Assembly (NCBI RefSeq): GCF_000210095.1
Contig: NC_021039.1
Span: 1,640,107-1,704,106 of the forward strand
DNA from: Ruminococcus champanellensis 18P13 = JCM 17042
GTDB taxonomy: Bacteria > Bacillota > Clostridia > Oscillospirales > Ruminococcaceae
Direction of reading: 5' to 3'
DNA length: 64,000 nucleotides
Shown here: one piece after another, positions 1 to 7,321 of the stretch
Layout: each line of letters opens with the position of its first letter
How positions within the stretch are numbered: position 1 is the first letter of the stretch
The notes under the pieces: generated by a model
Told to the model about the DNA's origin: nothing
Databases searched by the model: none
What the model saw: the letters and a program-made list of their open reading frames with translations, nothing else
Translations under genes and position numbers: made by a program

Positions 1-545
1 CTTATCTGTCTGCAGCCGCCGCCGCCGGGGGTTCCGTCTGTATCCAGGACTGCTGTCCGGAGGATCTTACCGCTGTTACAGAGGTGCTCCGGCAGATGGG
101 CTGTCGGGTATATTGTCACGAAAGCCGGATCTATCTGCAAAGCAGTCTGCCGTTGCATGCTGCACCCTATATCCGCACCATGCCCCATCCCGGATTTCCG
201 ACGGATGCACAGGCGCTGCTGATGGCGGCGCATTGTAAGGCACGGGGCAGCTGCATGTTTGAGGAAACCATCTTTGACAGCCGGTACCGGCATGTGGACG
301 ATCTGATCCGGATGGGTGCAGATATCCGTCTGTCCGGCAGGGCGGCAGTGGTGCATGGGGTGCAGAAGCTGTCCGGGACGACGGTGCATGCAACGGATCT
401 GCGGGGGGGCGCAGCCATGCTCATTGCAGGGCTCACCGCAGATGGCATCACGGAGCTGACGGAGCTGTCCCACCTGGATCGGGGCTATGAGGATCCGGAA
501 GGCGTGCTCCGGAGCCTGGGGGCAAAAATCGAACGGATCACATAA
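1..545 (+). CDS. murA: UDP-N-acetylglucosamine 1-carboxyvinyltransferase, C-terminal part
   Basis: The reading frame is open from the window edge (codons start at base 3) and ends at 545, so the 5' part of the gene lies outside. The visible 180 residues match the C-terminal half of MurA, which transfers enolpyruvate from PEP to UDP-GlcNAc in the first committed step of peptidoglycan synthesis in the cytoplasm. Family motifs seen are GFPTDAQALLMA, ETIFDSRYRHVDDL, RMGADI and the late TDLRGGAAML that carries an active-site arginine. The protein ends with the usual HLDRGYED...LRSLGA tail. The catalytic cysteine region is not in the window. It sits just upstream of ftsQ and ftsZ, a normal cell-wall and division neighbourhood. 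Confidence 0.95.
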   Translation, partial: YLSAAAAAGGSVCIQDCCPEDLTAVTEVLRQMGCRVYCHESRIYLQSSLPLHAAPYIRTMPHPGFPTDAQALLMAAHCKARGSCMFEETIFDSRYRHVDDLIRMGADIRLSGRAAVVHGVQKLSGTTVHATDLRGGAAMLIAGLTADGITELTELSHLDRGYEDPEGVLRSLGAKIERIT

Positions 546-573
546 GGCGATACCGCCACAAACGGAGGAACGT

Positions 574-1422
574 ATGCAGGAAGTTGTAAAAACAAGCGTG
601 AAACGCAAACAGAATTCCAAGCGGCAGAGGCGCAGGCGGCGCAATATGTCCATGTACATTCTACTGGTGCTGATCCTGGTGGTCGGCATTGGCTTTGCCC
701 TGTCCATGACGATGTTTTTCAATATCAAGTCCATCCGGGTCACAGGTGATACGGCGTATACGGATCAGGAGGTCTATGCTGCATCCGGCATCCAGGAGGG
801 TGACAATCTGATGCGGCTGGATACGGTTTCTGTCAGCAATTCTGTGCTTTCCAAGCTGCTTCTGGCAGAGGATGTGTATGTAAAAAAGCATTTTCCCAGC
901 ACGGTAGAGATCATTGTAAAGCCCTGCGTGCCCACCGCCTGTGTGGCGTATGAGGGAGGGTATCTGATCGTCAGCGCCAAGGGCAAGATCCTGGAAAAGA
1001 CCAGCCAGCCCAAGGAGGGACTGCTGATTTTCAAGGGGTATAACCCGGAATTTCTTGAGCCGGGGCAGATGCTGACCTCTACGGAGGATCAGAAAAATGC
1101 TATCTATACCACCTTCCTCAGCAATGAGTATGCTGCGGATCTGACTGAGGTAGATATGACGGATCAGTATGATATCGTGGTGTATTACGGGGATCGGATC
1201 CGGTTTGATATCGGCAACTCCAACGAGATCAGCTATAAGCTGCGGCTGGCAGCTACGGCGATTCCCCGGCTGAACGATTCCAAAAAGTACAACCTGCGTA
1301 TGGTTGGGGATAACCAGATTTCCGCCACCCAGCAGGAGCCGGCGGTGACCACTGCTCCGGAGAATCCCACGGAGCCGGAGAGCACGGAAACCACCACCAC
1401 GACCGCTGCACCGGCTGCATGA
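574..1422 (+). CDS. ftsQ: Cell division protein FtsQ/DivIB
   Basis: 282 residues. A very basic cytoplasmic start (residues 1-24, rich in Lys and Arg) is followed by one membrane segment at about 27-47 and a POTRA domain that begins at FNIKSIRVTGD. This is the architecture of FtsQ/DivIB, the bitopic divisome protein that links early and late division proteins. I chose ATG 574 because AACGGAGGAACGT places a good Shine-Dalgarno before it; an in-frame ATG further upstream (487) lies inside murA. The last 30 residues are Thr/Pro/Glu-rich, an extracellular tail that most homologues lack. The gene lies between murA and ftsZ, which supports the call. Confidence 0.88.
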   Translation: MQEVVKTSVKRKQNSKRQRRRRRNMSMYILLVLILVVGIGFALSMTMFFNIKSIRVTGDTAYTDQEVYAASGIQEGDNLMRLDTVSVSNSVLSKLLLAEDVYVKKHFPSTVEIIVKPCVPTACVAYEGGYLIVSAKGKILEKTSQPKEGLLIFKGYNPEFLEPGQMLTSTEDQKNAIYTTFLSNEYAADLTEVDMTDQYDIVVYYGDRIRFDIGNSNEISYKLRLAATAIPRLNDSKKYNLRMVGDNQISATQQEPAVTTAPENPTEPESTETTTTTAAPAA

Positions 1423-1482
1423 TAATTGGTTCGGAAATCAGCGTGCTGCCTAAATTTTTTTCGAATATTTTTTCAAAATGGC

Positions 1483-1511
1483 TTGCAATCGGGAGATACA
1501 TGTGATAAAAT
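1483..1511 (+). promoter_or_regulatory. Sigma-A promoter for ftsZ
   Basis: TTGCAA (1483-1488), a 17-base spacer and TAAAAT (1506-1511). It lies about 80 bases before the ftsZ start in the 170-base gap after ftsQ. Confidence 0.7.
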
Positions 1512-1591
1512 ATAAAATGTGTTTAATATGATGTGCTAGCTACAGACTGCCAAATGGATGGTTATGTGAATAAACATAGGAGGACTTTCAA

Positions 1592-2689
1592 ATGACTGAC
1601 TTTATCTACGAGGAAGCATTCGACCCGCAGGTGAATATTAAGGTGATCGGCGTTGGCGGCGGCGGCGGCAATGCGCTGAACTGTATGGTCAATGCCGGCG
1701 TCAAGAACATTGAATATATTGCAGTGAATACGGACGCAAAGGCGCTGAACAATTCCAAGGCTACTTCCAAGATCCAGATCGGTGCAAAGCTGACCCGGGG
1801 CCGTGGTGCCGGCAACAAGCCGGATGTGGGACAGCGTTCCGCTGAGGAAAACAAGGACGAGATTGCAAATTCTCTGAAGGGTGCGGATATGGTATTCATC
1901 ACCGCAGGCATGGGCGGCGGTACCGGTACCGGTGCGGCTCCGGTGGTTGCACAGATCGCCCAGGAGATGAACATTCTGACCGTTGCGGTTGTTACCAAGC
2001 CCTTCCTGTTCGAGCGCGAGCAGAAAATGGCACAGGCTGAGCGTGGTATTGATGAGTTGATGAAGTATGTGGATTCTCTGATCGTGATCCCCAATGAAAA
2101 GCTTCTGGTTGGTATTGACAAGCCTCTGACCATGAAGGAGTCCTTTGCGCTGTCCGATGACATTCTCAAGACCGGTGTCAAGAGCATTTCCGACCTGATC
2201 GTGGAGGAAGGCTACATCAATCTGGATTTTGCAGACGTTTCCACCATCATGAAGGGTGCCGGCTATGCACATATGGCAATCGGACACGGCTCCGGCAAGA
2301 ACAAGGCAGAGGAGGCTGCAAGCCAGGTTATTTCCAGCCCGCTGCTGCTTACATCCATTGCCGGCGCACACCGTCTGTTGATCAACATCACCATGTCCGA
2401 GGATATCCTGTCCTCCGAGGTGGATACCGCAACGAAGATGATCACCGACACTGCTGCACCCGGCGTAGAGTTCATCTTCGGCACTGCATTCAAGGAAGAT
2501 ATGAACGATGAGATGACCATTACCGTGATCGCTGCCGGTTTTGACGATCCGGATGAAAAGGTAATTCCCATTAGCAATCCGCTGCTGGATGAGGATCCGG
2601 TTGCACCGGCACAGCCTGCTGCCAAGCCGCAGGCAGACCAGGTGGATGATGATCTGGATGAAATTTTTAAGATCCTGGACAAGAAATAA
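1592..2689 (+). CDS. ftsZ: Cell division protein FtsZ
   Basis: 365 residues, the normal length for FtsZ, the tubulin-like GTPase that forms the division ring at midcell. The GTP-binding signature GGGTGTGAAPVVA is present, as are the N-terminal GVGGGGGNA loop and NTDAKAL motif. The C-terminal linker is Pro/Ala-rich. The extreme C-terminal peptide is DDLDEIFKILDKK, a variant of the usual D-I-P-x-F-L-R-R type that binds FtsA, SepF and ZapA-like partners, so partner contacts may differ here. AGGAGG at 1580-1585 fixes the ATG start. Its own promoter lies upstream and a strong terminator follows. Confidence 0.98.
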   Translation: MTDFIYEEAFDPQVNIKVIGVGGGGGNALNCMVNAGVKNIEYIAVNTDAKALNNSKATSKIQIGAKLTRGRGAGNKPDVGQRSAEENKDEIANSLKGADMVFITAGMGGGTGTGAAPVVAQIAQEMNILTVAVVTKPFLFEREQKMAQAERGIDELMKYVDSLIVIPNEKLLVGIDKPLTMKESFALSDDILKTGVKSISDLIVEEGYINLDFADVSTIMKGAGYAHMAIGHGSGKNKAEEAASQVISSPLLLTSIAGAHRLLINITMSEDILSSEVDTATKMITDTAAPGVEFIFGTAFKEDMNDEMTITVIAAGFDDPDEKVIPISNPLLDEDPVAPAQPAAKPQADQVDDDLDEIFKILDKK

Positions 2690-2697
2690 TTGTGGAA

Positions 2698-2726
2698 CGG
2701 GCTGTTGAATGCAACAGCCCGTTTTC
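2698..2726 (+). terminator. Rho-independent terminator after ftsZ
   Basis: Perfect 10-bp stem CGGGCTGTTG / CAACAGCCCG with loop AATG, followed by TTTTCTGTTT. Confidence 0.9.
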
Positions 2727-2778
2727 TGTTTCCGACATTTTGCACGAAAATGACAGGAAATATTGTACGAAATGTACG

Positions 2779-2807
2779 TTGAAATCAATCTCATTTTATG
2801 TTATAAT
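2779..2807 (+). promoter_or_regulatory. Sigma-A promoter for the DivIVA-like gene
   Basis: TTGAAA (2779-2784), 17 bases, then consensus TATAAT (2802-2807), about 105 bases before the start codon. Confidence 0.75.
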
Positions 2808-2911
2808 TAACAACATGGAAGGAAGCACACGATATAGGAGCAGCATGGACGCACATATGCTGTTCCCCGGCTTCTATTGATTTTAAGTGCGTGGAATGGA
2901 GCGACATTACT

Positions 2912-4258
2912 ATGGATCAGCCGATGTTGTTATTGCGCCCTACTAAAATTGGCGGCGGCTTTGTCAAGGAAGATGTTCTGGCATATGTGGATGAACTGAA
3001 TTCCAAAATTGTTGCACTCGAAAACGAGTTGAAGGAAGCGCAGGAAAGCGCAGCGGGTCCGGGATTGGATCAGCAGCAGGCGCAGAAGTATGAAAATGAG
3101 ATCAAGGGTCTTCGCTCGGATCTGGGAGCAGCAAACGCTGCACTGCGGAAGGCGAAGGAGGATCTGGAGAATCAGGCTAAGAATGCCGGTGGGGATACCG
3201 GCAAGCTGACTGCGGAAAATCAGCGACTGACGGCTGAAAATGAAAAGCTGAAGCAGGATGCTGCCAAGTTCCAGGATGTAAAGGCTGCATTGGAGAAGGA
3301 AATCGAAAAGCTGAAGGCAGATCTGGCTGCAAAGCCGGCGGAGGCGATTCCGGCTGTTCCCAATGTGGACGATGCGATCATGAAGCAGGAGATCGCAAAG
3401 CGTGACAGCCAGTTGGCTGAAAAGGCGGCAGAGCTGAAGGCAAAGTCCGAACAGCTGATGACCAAGGACGCTGCCATCGCAGAGAAGGATCAGAAGATCG
3501 CTTCCCTGGAGAAGGATGTCAAGAAGCTGCAGGATGAAGTGGATGATCTGAAGACGGCAGGGGATTCCTCCATGCCGCCCAGCTTCGATATGGGTGCTCT
3601 GTTTGCAGAGGCACAGATGACTGCAAAGAAGCTGACTCTGGAAGCCCGCAATGCGGCTGAAAAGACCACACGAGAGGCTAAGGAGCAGGCTGAGTCCATT
3701 GTGAGCGAGGCGAATGCACAGGCTGAACGAAAGATTGCGGACGCTGAGTCTGTGATCGAAGCAACCATCATGGAGGCCAATGCCAAGGCGGATGCTACCA
3801 TTGATGATGCTAATGCAAAGGCAAAGACCGCAAACGAAATGACCGGTACAGTGCGGCAGATGCTGAACAACGAGATCGACGGCGTGACCAAGAAGCTGAC
3901 AGAGATCACAAATCTCATCAATCAGTTGACCGATCAGGCTGCAAAGCGGCTGGATGAAGCCCAGAGCGTGGCAATGGAAGCCCGCAAGACTGTGGGAGAT
4001 GTGCCGGATCCCAAGGCGGATGCATTTGAAAAGCCCAAGGCTGCCATGGCGGATGAGCTGAAAGTTAAGCTGCATCAGGCACCGGAGCAGAAGCCCGTAA
4101 AGCATGATGCGCCCAAGCAGGAGTCTGCGGTAAATGCTGCCCCCAACAAGGGCGTCAAGAAGCCGGCTAACTTTGGCTTTGATTTTGACGATCTGACCAA
4201 GGCCGTTGAAGAAGCAGCCAAGAATGGCGGTAATGATAATGACAGCTGGACGCTGTAA
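2912..4258 (+). CDS. DivIVA-like coiled-coil protein
   Basis: 448 residues. The N-terminus (GGGFVKEDVLAYVDELN, about residues 13-29) fits the DivIVA/GpsB lipid-binding start, and it is followed by long heptad-rich coiled coils from about residue 30 to 380, interrupted by a Pro-rich break near residue 130 and another before SFDMGALFAEA. The stretch after that repeats Ala-rich segments such as AEAQMTAKKLTLEARNAAE. DivIVA-family proteins organise septal or polar wall growth, and the position after ftsZ suits that role. A GTG at 2891 is in frame, but ATG 2912 has GGAG at the right distance and is preferred. The family assignment rests on pattern, not on conserved catalytic residues. Confidence 0.72.
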   Translation: MDQPMLLLRPTKIGGGFVKEDVLAYVDELNSKIVALENELKEAQESAAGPGLDQQQAQKYENEIKGLRSDLGAANAALRKAKEDLENQAKNAGGDTGKLTAENQRLTAENEKLKQDAAKFQDVKAALEKEIEKLKADLAAKPAEAIPAVPNVDDAIMKQEIAKRDSQLAEKAAELKAKSEQLMTKDAAIAEKDQKIASLEKDVKKLQDEVDDLKTAGDSSMPPSFDMGALFAEAQMTAKKLTLEARNAAEKTTREAKEQAESIVSEANAQAERKIADAESVIEATIMEANAKADATIDDANAKAKTANEMTGTVRQMLNNEIDGVTKKLTEITNLINQLTDQAAKRLDEAQSVAMEARKTVGDVPDPKADAFEKPKAAMADELKVKLHQAPEQKPVKHDAPKQESAVNAAPNKGVKKPANFGFDFDDLTKAVEEAAKNGGNDNDSWTL

Positions 4259-4274
4259 TAGGTAGGAACGTATG

Positions 4275-4299
4275 GCGGCGCCATTCGGCGCCGCTTTTT
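4275..4299 (+). terminator. Rho-independent terminator
   Basis: 8-bp stem GCGGCGCC / GGCGCCGC, loop ATTC, then TTTTT (4295-4299). Confidence 0.93.
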
Positions 4300-4425
4300 C
4301 GTCCGGAGTTCGGAGAAAGCAGGAATTGTATGATTTTGCATGTGCAAAACCACTGAAAAAACGTGGTTTCCTTCATACATTTTGCCGTTTTCTTTCCTAT
4401 ATTTAAACTTATTTGCATTATAATC

Positions 4426-4454
4426 TTGACAAACGATGCGTTTGCGTATATGAT
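4426..4454 (+). promoter_or_regulatory. Consensus sigma-A promoter for the sigH-like gene
   Basis: TTGACA (4426-4431), a 17-base spacer and TATGAT (4449-4454), 43 bases before the start codon. Confidence 0.85.
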
Positions 4455-4496
4455 TAGACTGGTATCCCGAAAGTGATTTGATTGGTGAAGGATGGC

Positions 4497-5111
4497 ATGG
4501 AGCAGAAACGTGAACAGGATCTTGGCAAGCGGCAGACGGAACGATCCGATGAAGAACTGGCGCTGTCAGCGGCAAAGTGCTCGGATTCTACTGCGGAGCT
4601 GATCTCTCGCTATATGAAGCTGATCTGGGTGAAGGCAAACACAATGGCAAATGCAGTTGTGGATGCGGAAGACTTGGCGCAGGAGGGAATGCTGGGACTG
4701 ATGAATGCCATTGCGCATTTTGATCCCAACCGTGAAATCAAGTTTTCCACGTTTGCTGATGTTTGCATCACCAATAAAATGAAATCGGCGCTGATCCGTA
4801 CCAGGCATACAGCCCTGCCGGTGGAGGATGCAGAATCCGCAGCCCAGGTTCAGAATGAGGTTGAGGATGACGATCCGGAGCGGATCCTTTTGAGAAAGGA
4901 GCGGCTGCACGAATTATACCGGGAGATGGATCTGGTATTATCCAAACGGGAGCTTGAAATCTTTAAATTGTTTTTATGCGGTCTGCGGTATGAGCAGATG
5001 GCAGAACGTCTGCATATCACGGAAAAGTCTGTGGACAATGCTATGCAGCGGGTGCGGCGTAAGTTAAAATCAGTCTGGATGGCTGATCAATTCAGGAACT
5101 CTGATTCCTGA
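4497..5111 (+). CDS. sigH: RNA polymerase sigma factor, SigH-like
   Basis: 204 residues. Region 2 shows DLAQEGMLGLMNAIAHFD and FSTFADVCITNKM, close to the SigH pattern, and region 4 is SKRELEIFKLFLCGLRYEQ followed by a helix-turn-helix ending in SVDNAMQRVRRKLK. SigH directs transition-phase and early sporulation genes in Firmicutes; many ruminococci have not been seen to sporulate, so its regulon here is unknown. In-frame TTG 4482 and GTG 4485 exist, but GAAGG six bases before ATG 4497 makes the ATG the better start. It is monocistronic as far as can be seen and is driven by a near-perfect promoter. Confidence 0.88.
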   Translation: MEQKREQDLGKRQTERSDEELALSAAKCSDSTAELISRYMKLIWVKANTMANAVVDAEDLAQEGMLGLMNAIAHFDPNREIKFSTFADVCITNKMKSALIRTRHTALPVEDAESAAQVQNEVEDDDPERILLRKERLHELYREMDLVLSKRELEIFKLFLCGLRYEQMAERLHITEKSVDNAMQRVRRKLKSVWMADQFRNSDS

Positions 5112-5211
5112 TCTATATGACCGGGTAGCTTAAATTTCAGAGCGTTGTTTATCAAAGGTGTCGGTGCGAATCCGTCCGAGGTTCAAAAAACTCAAAGCGA
5201 GGTAAAAAAAC

Positions 5212-5490
5212 ATGTACGAAGACAAGACACTGGTATGCAAGGAATGCGGAAACGAATTCGTATTCACCGCTGGCGAGCAGGAATTCTACGCTGAAAAGGG
5301 TTTCGTAAATGAGCCCCAGCGCTGCAAGGCTTGCAGAGATGCAAGAAAGAATGCAAACAAGTCTGACAGAGAAATGTTTGAAGCTACTTGCGCACGCTGC
5401 GGCGGTGTAGCTCGGGTTCCGTTCAAGCCCAGAGAAGATCGCGCAGTATACTGCAGCGATTGCTTTGCAAAGATGAAGGAAGCTGAATAA
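5212..5490 (+). CDS. Small zinc-ribbon protein
   Basis: 92 residues with four CxxC pairs: CKEC (residues 9-12), CKAC, CARC and CSDC. The pairs are spaced like two zinc ribbons, a layout of the probable zinc-ribbon (zf-trcl) family found in many Clostridia. The role is not known; zinc binding is inferred from the cysteines. GAGGT lies ahead of ATG 5212. A perfect terminator follows directly, so it is probably transcribed alone. The 100 bases upstream, after the sigH-like gene, hold no promoter that I can recognise. Confidence 0.78.
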   Translation: MYEDKTLVCKECGNEFVFTAGEQEFYAEKGFVNEPQRCKACRDARKNANKSDREMFEATCARCGGVARVPFKPREDRAVYCSDCFAKMKEAE

Positions 5491-5499
5491 TCGACTTCT

Positions 5500-5532
5500 A
5501 AAGCGCAGCCAGTCGGTTGCGCTTTCCTTTTT
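5500..5532 (+). terminator. Rho-independent terminator
   Basis: 11-bp stem 5500-5510 / 5515-5525 (AAAGCGCAGCC with GGTTGCGCTTT, one G-U pair), loop AGTC, then CCTTTTTC. Confidence 0.92.
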
Positions 5533-5596
5533 CTTTCATTTCATTCGTTGAATAAAAGCATGCCCATGGCGCATGCTGAAACAGGAGGCGAAAATC

Positions 5597-5800
5597 ATGA
5601 CAATTACAAAGGATACGATCATCGGGGATATCCTGGATGAGGATTTTGAGGTTGCCCCCTTCTTCCTGGAGATGGGGATGCATTGCCTTGGCTGCCCCTC
5701 TGCAAGAGGCGAGTCTGTTGGAGAGGCTTGCAGCGTTCACGGGGTTGACCCGGATGAGCTGGTCGCAAAGCTCAACGCACATTTCGCAGCGAAGAAGTAA
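5597..5800 (+). CDS. DUF1858 domain protein
   Basis: 67 residues starting MTITKDTIIGDIL, with the MGMHCLGCPSARGE motif in which two cysteines (CxxC) are diagnostic of DUF1858, a small domain also found at the N-terminus of ScdA/RIC-type proteins and beside hybrid cluster or redox proteins. A redox or iron-sulfur related role is likely but unproven. AGGAGG at 5583-5588 sets the ATG at 5597; an earlier in-frame ATG at 5573 has no ribosome site. A terminator follows at once. Confidence 0.85.
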   Translation: MTITKDTIIGDILDEDFEVAPFFLEMGMHCLGCPSARGESVGEACSVHGVDPDELVAKLNAHFAAKK

Positions 5801-5806
5801 CCAGGC

Positions 5807-5834
5807 GGGCGGCAGATTGCCGCCCTTCTTTTTT
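5807..5834 (+). terminator. Rho-independent terminator
   Basis: 8-bp stem GGGCGGCA / TGCCGCCC, loop GAT, then TTCTTTTTTC. Confidence 0.92.
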
Positions 5835-5861
5835 CAATTCATCAATCGGAGGTTCTGACAT

Positions 5862-6551
5862 ATGCTTACTTTATCCCCTCGGCTGCTGGCATGCGCCCGC
5901 CTGGTGTCCGGTGCCGGATGCTGCTGTGATGTGGGCACGGATCACGTTTATCTGCCGGTTTACCTGTTGCAGCAGGGCATCTGCACCAGTGTGATTGCTT
6001 CGGATATCGGCGAGGGCCCGCTGCAGTATGCCCGACAGACAGCAGCCCGGTGGGGGCTGTCTGACCGGATCCGCATCCTTCTGTCGGATGGCTTGCAGCA
6101 GGTGCCGGATGCCGGCATCACGGACGTGGTGATTGCCGGTATGGGAGCGGAAACCATTTGTGGCATTCTGGAGCATGCAGACTGGCTCCAACGGGGCACC
6201 AACCTGATTTTGCAGCCCATGACCAAAGCTCCCTTGCTGCGCAATTGGCTTGCGGAAAACGGCTATGGTTTGTGCCGGGAGATTCCGGTGCAGGAGGAGC
6301 AGCGGCTATACACGGTGATGCAGGCGCAGTATACCGGGGAAAAGCGGAACATATCTCCTCTGGAGGCTCGCGTCGGTGCGCTGGATCAAAGGGATCCCGT
6401 TGCCCGGGCGTATGTACAGGCGCAGACGGATGCACTGGAAAAAAAGGCGGCAGGATTGACCCGGGCAGGACTGGATGCCAGGTCGGAAGAAGCACTGGCG
6501 GCGGCATTGACTGCCTGGGCACAGGGAAAGGAGCAGGAGCATGCAGGTTAA
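5862..6551 (+). CDS. trmK: tRNA (adenine(22)-N1)-methyltransferase
   Basis: 229 residues. A Rossmann-type SAM methyltransferase with CCDVGTDHVYLPVYLLQQG as the SAM loop, IASDIGEGPLQYARQTA as motif II and VIAGMGAETI as the catalytic region. These fit TrmK (YqfN), which methylates A22 in tRNA. A C-terminal helical arm follows, as in the family. It overlaps the Nif3-like gene by 11 bases, and trmK followed by a Nif3 homologue is a common Firmicutes pair, which supports the assignment. Confidence 0.92.
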   Translation: MLTLSPRLLACARLVSGAGCCCDVGTDHVYLPVYLLQQGICTSVIASDIGEGPLQYARQTAARWGLSDRIRILLSDGLQQVPDAGITDVVIAGMGAETICGILEHADWLQRGTNLILQPMTKAPLLRNWLAENGYGLCREIPVQEEQRLYTVMQAQYTGEKRNISPLEARVGALDQRDPVARAYVQAQTDALEKKAAGLTRAGLDARSEEALAAALTAWAQGKEQEHAG

Positions 6552-7308
6552 GGAAATTTACAACTGGCTGGACGCATACGCCCCCTTTGCAGGTCAGGAA
6601 CGGTGGGATAACTCCGGCCTGCTGGTGGGTAGTATGGAGCAGGAAGTGCATGGGATACTGCTGACTCTGGACATTTCTTCGGATGCGGTGGAGGAGGCTG
6701 CCCGGAAGCATTGTGATCTGCTCCTTGCCCACCATCCGGTGATCTTTGACCCCCTGCGGCAGTTGACTCCCACCCATCCTGTGTACGGGTTGGTACAGCA
6801 TGGTATGGCGGCGATCTGTTCCCATACCCCTTTGGACAGAGCAGCCGAGGGCGTAAACAACACCCTGCTGGAACTGCTTCGTCCGGCACTGGAACTGGAG
6901 GAATCCGGGCAGATGCTGGAGGAGGGCTTTGGGATGGCAGTGAACAGCCACCGCTGCTGGGATGCTGCACAGCTGGCGGTCGCACTGAAGCAGTGCCTGG
7001 ATTGCACGGTGGTGCGGTATGCTGCCGGAAACATGCCCATCCGCCGGATCGGGTTTGCATGCGGTTCCGGCGGTTCCATGCTGGAGGAGGCAATCGGAGC
7101 AGGCTGTGATGCGTTTATCACCGGGGATGTGAAGCACGACCGGTGGTATGCTGCCCGATCCGCCGGCATTGCCCTGTTTGACTGTGGGCATTATCACCTG
7201 GAGGTGCCGGTGATGCGCCGACTGGAGCAGGCAATGGGACAGGCATTCCCGGAGCTTCCTGTTTTTTATGCAGAGACGAACCGGGATCCGGTACAGTATC
7301 AGTTCTGA
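6541..7308 (+). CDS. Nif3-like dinuclear metal centre protein
   Basis: 255 residues, the short form that lacks the PII-like insert of YqfO. Metal-binding histidines are seen in LLAHHPVIF (about residue 60), in ICSHTPLD and near the C-terminus in DCGHYHLE. Nif3/YbgI proteins form hexameric toroids with two metals per subunit; the physiological substrate is not settled, although the family is sometimes named GTP cyclohydrolase I type 2. The start ATG lies inside trmK, so the two are translationally coupled, and rqcH follows after 13 bases. Confidence 0.9.
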   Translation: MQVKEIYNWLDAYAPFAGQERWDNSGLLVGSMEQEVHGILLTLDISSDAVEEAARKHCDLLLAHHPVIFDPLRQLTPTHPVYGLVQHGMAAICSHTPLDRAAEGVNNTLLELLRPALELEESGQMLEEGFGMAVNSHRCWDAAQLAVALKQCLDCTVVRYAAGNMPIRRIGFACGSGGSMLEEAIGAGCDAFITGDVKHDRWYAARSAGIALFDCGHYHLEVPVMRRLEQAMGQAFPELPVFYAETNRDPVQYQF

Positions 7309-7321
7309 AAGGAGAATCTTC

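Noticed and set aside
5150-5190. A tRNA-like string (GGTGCGAATCCGTCC) upstream of the zinc-ribbon gene
   Set aside because: Only the T-arm resembles a tRNA; no acceptor or anticodon stem could be formed around it.
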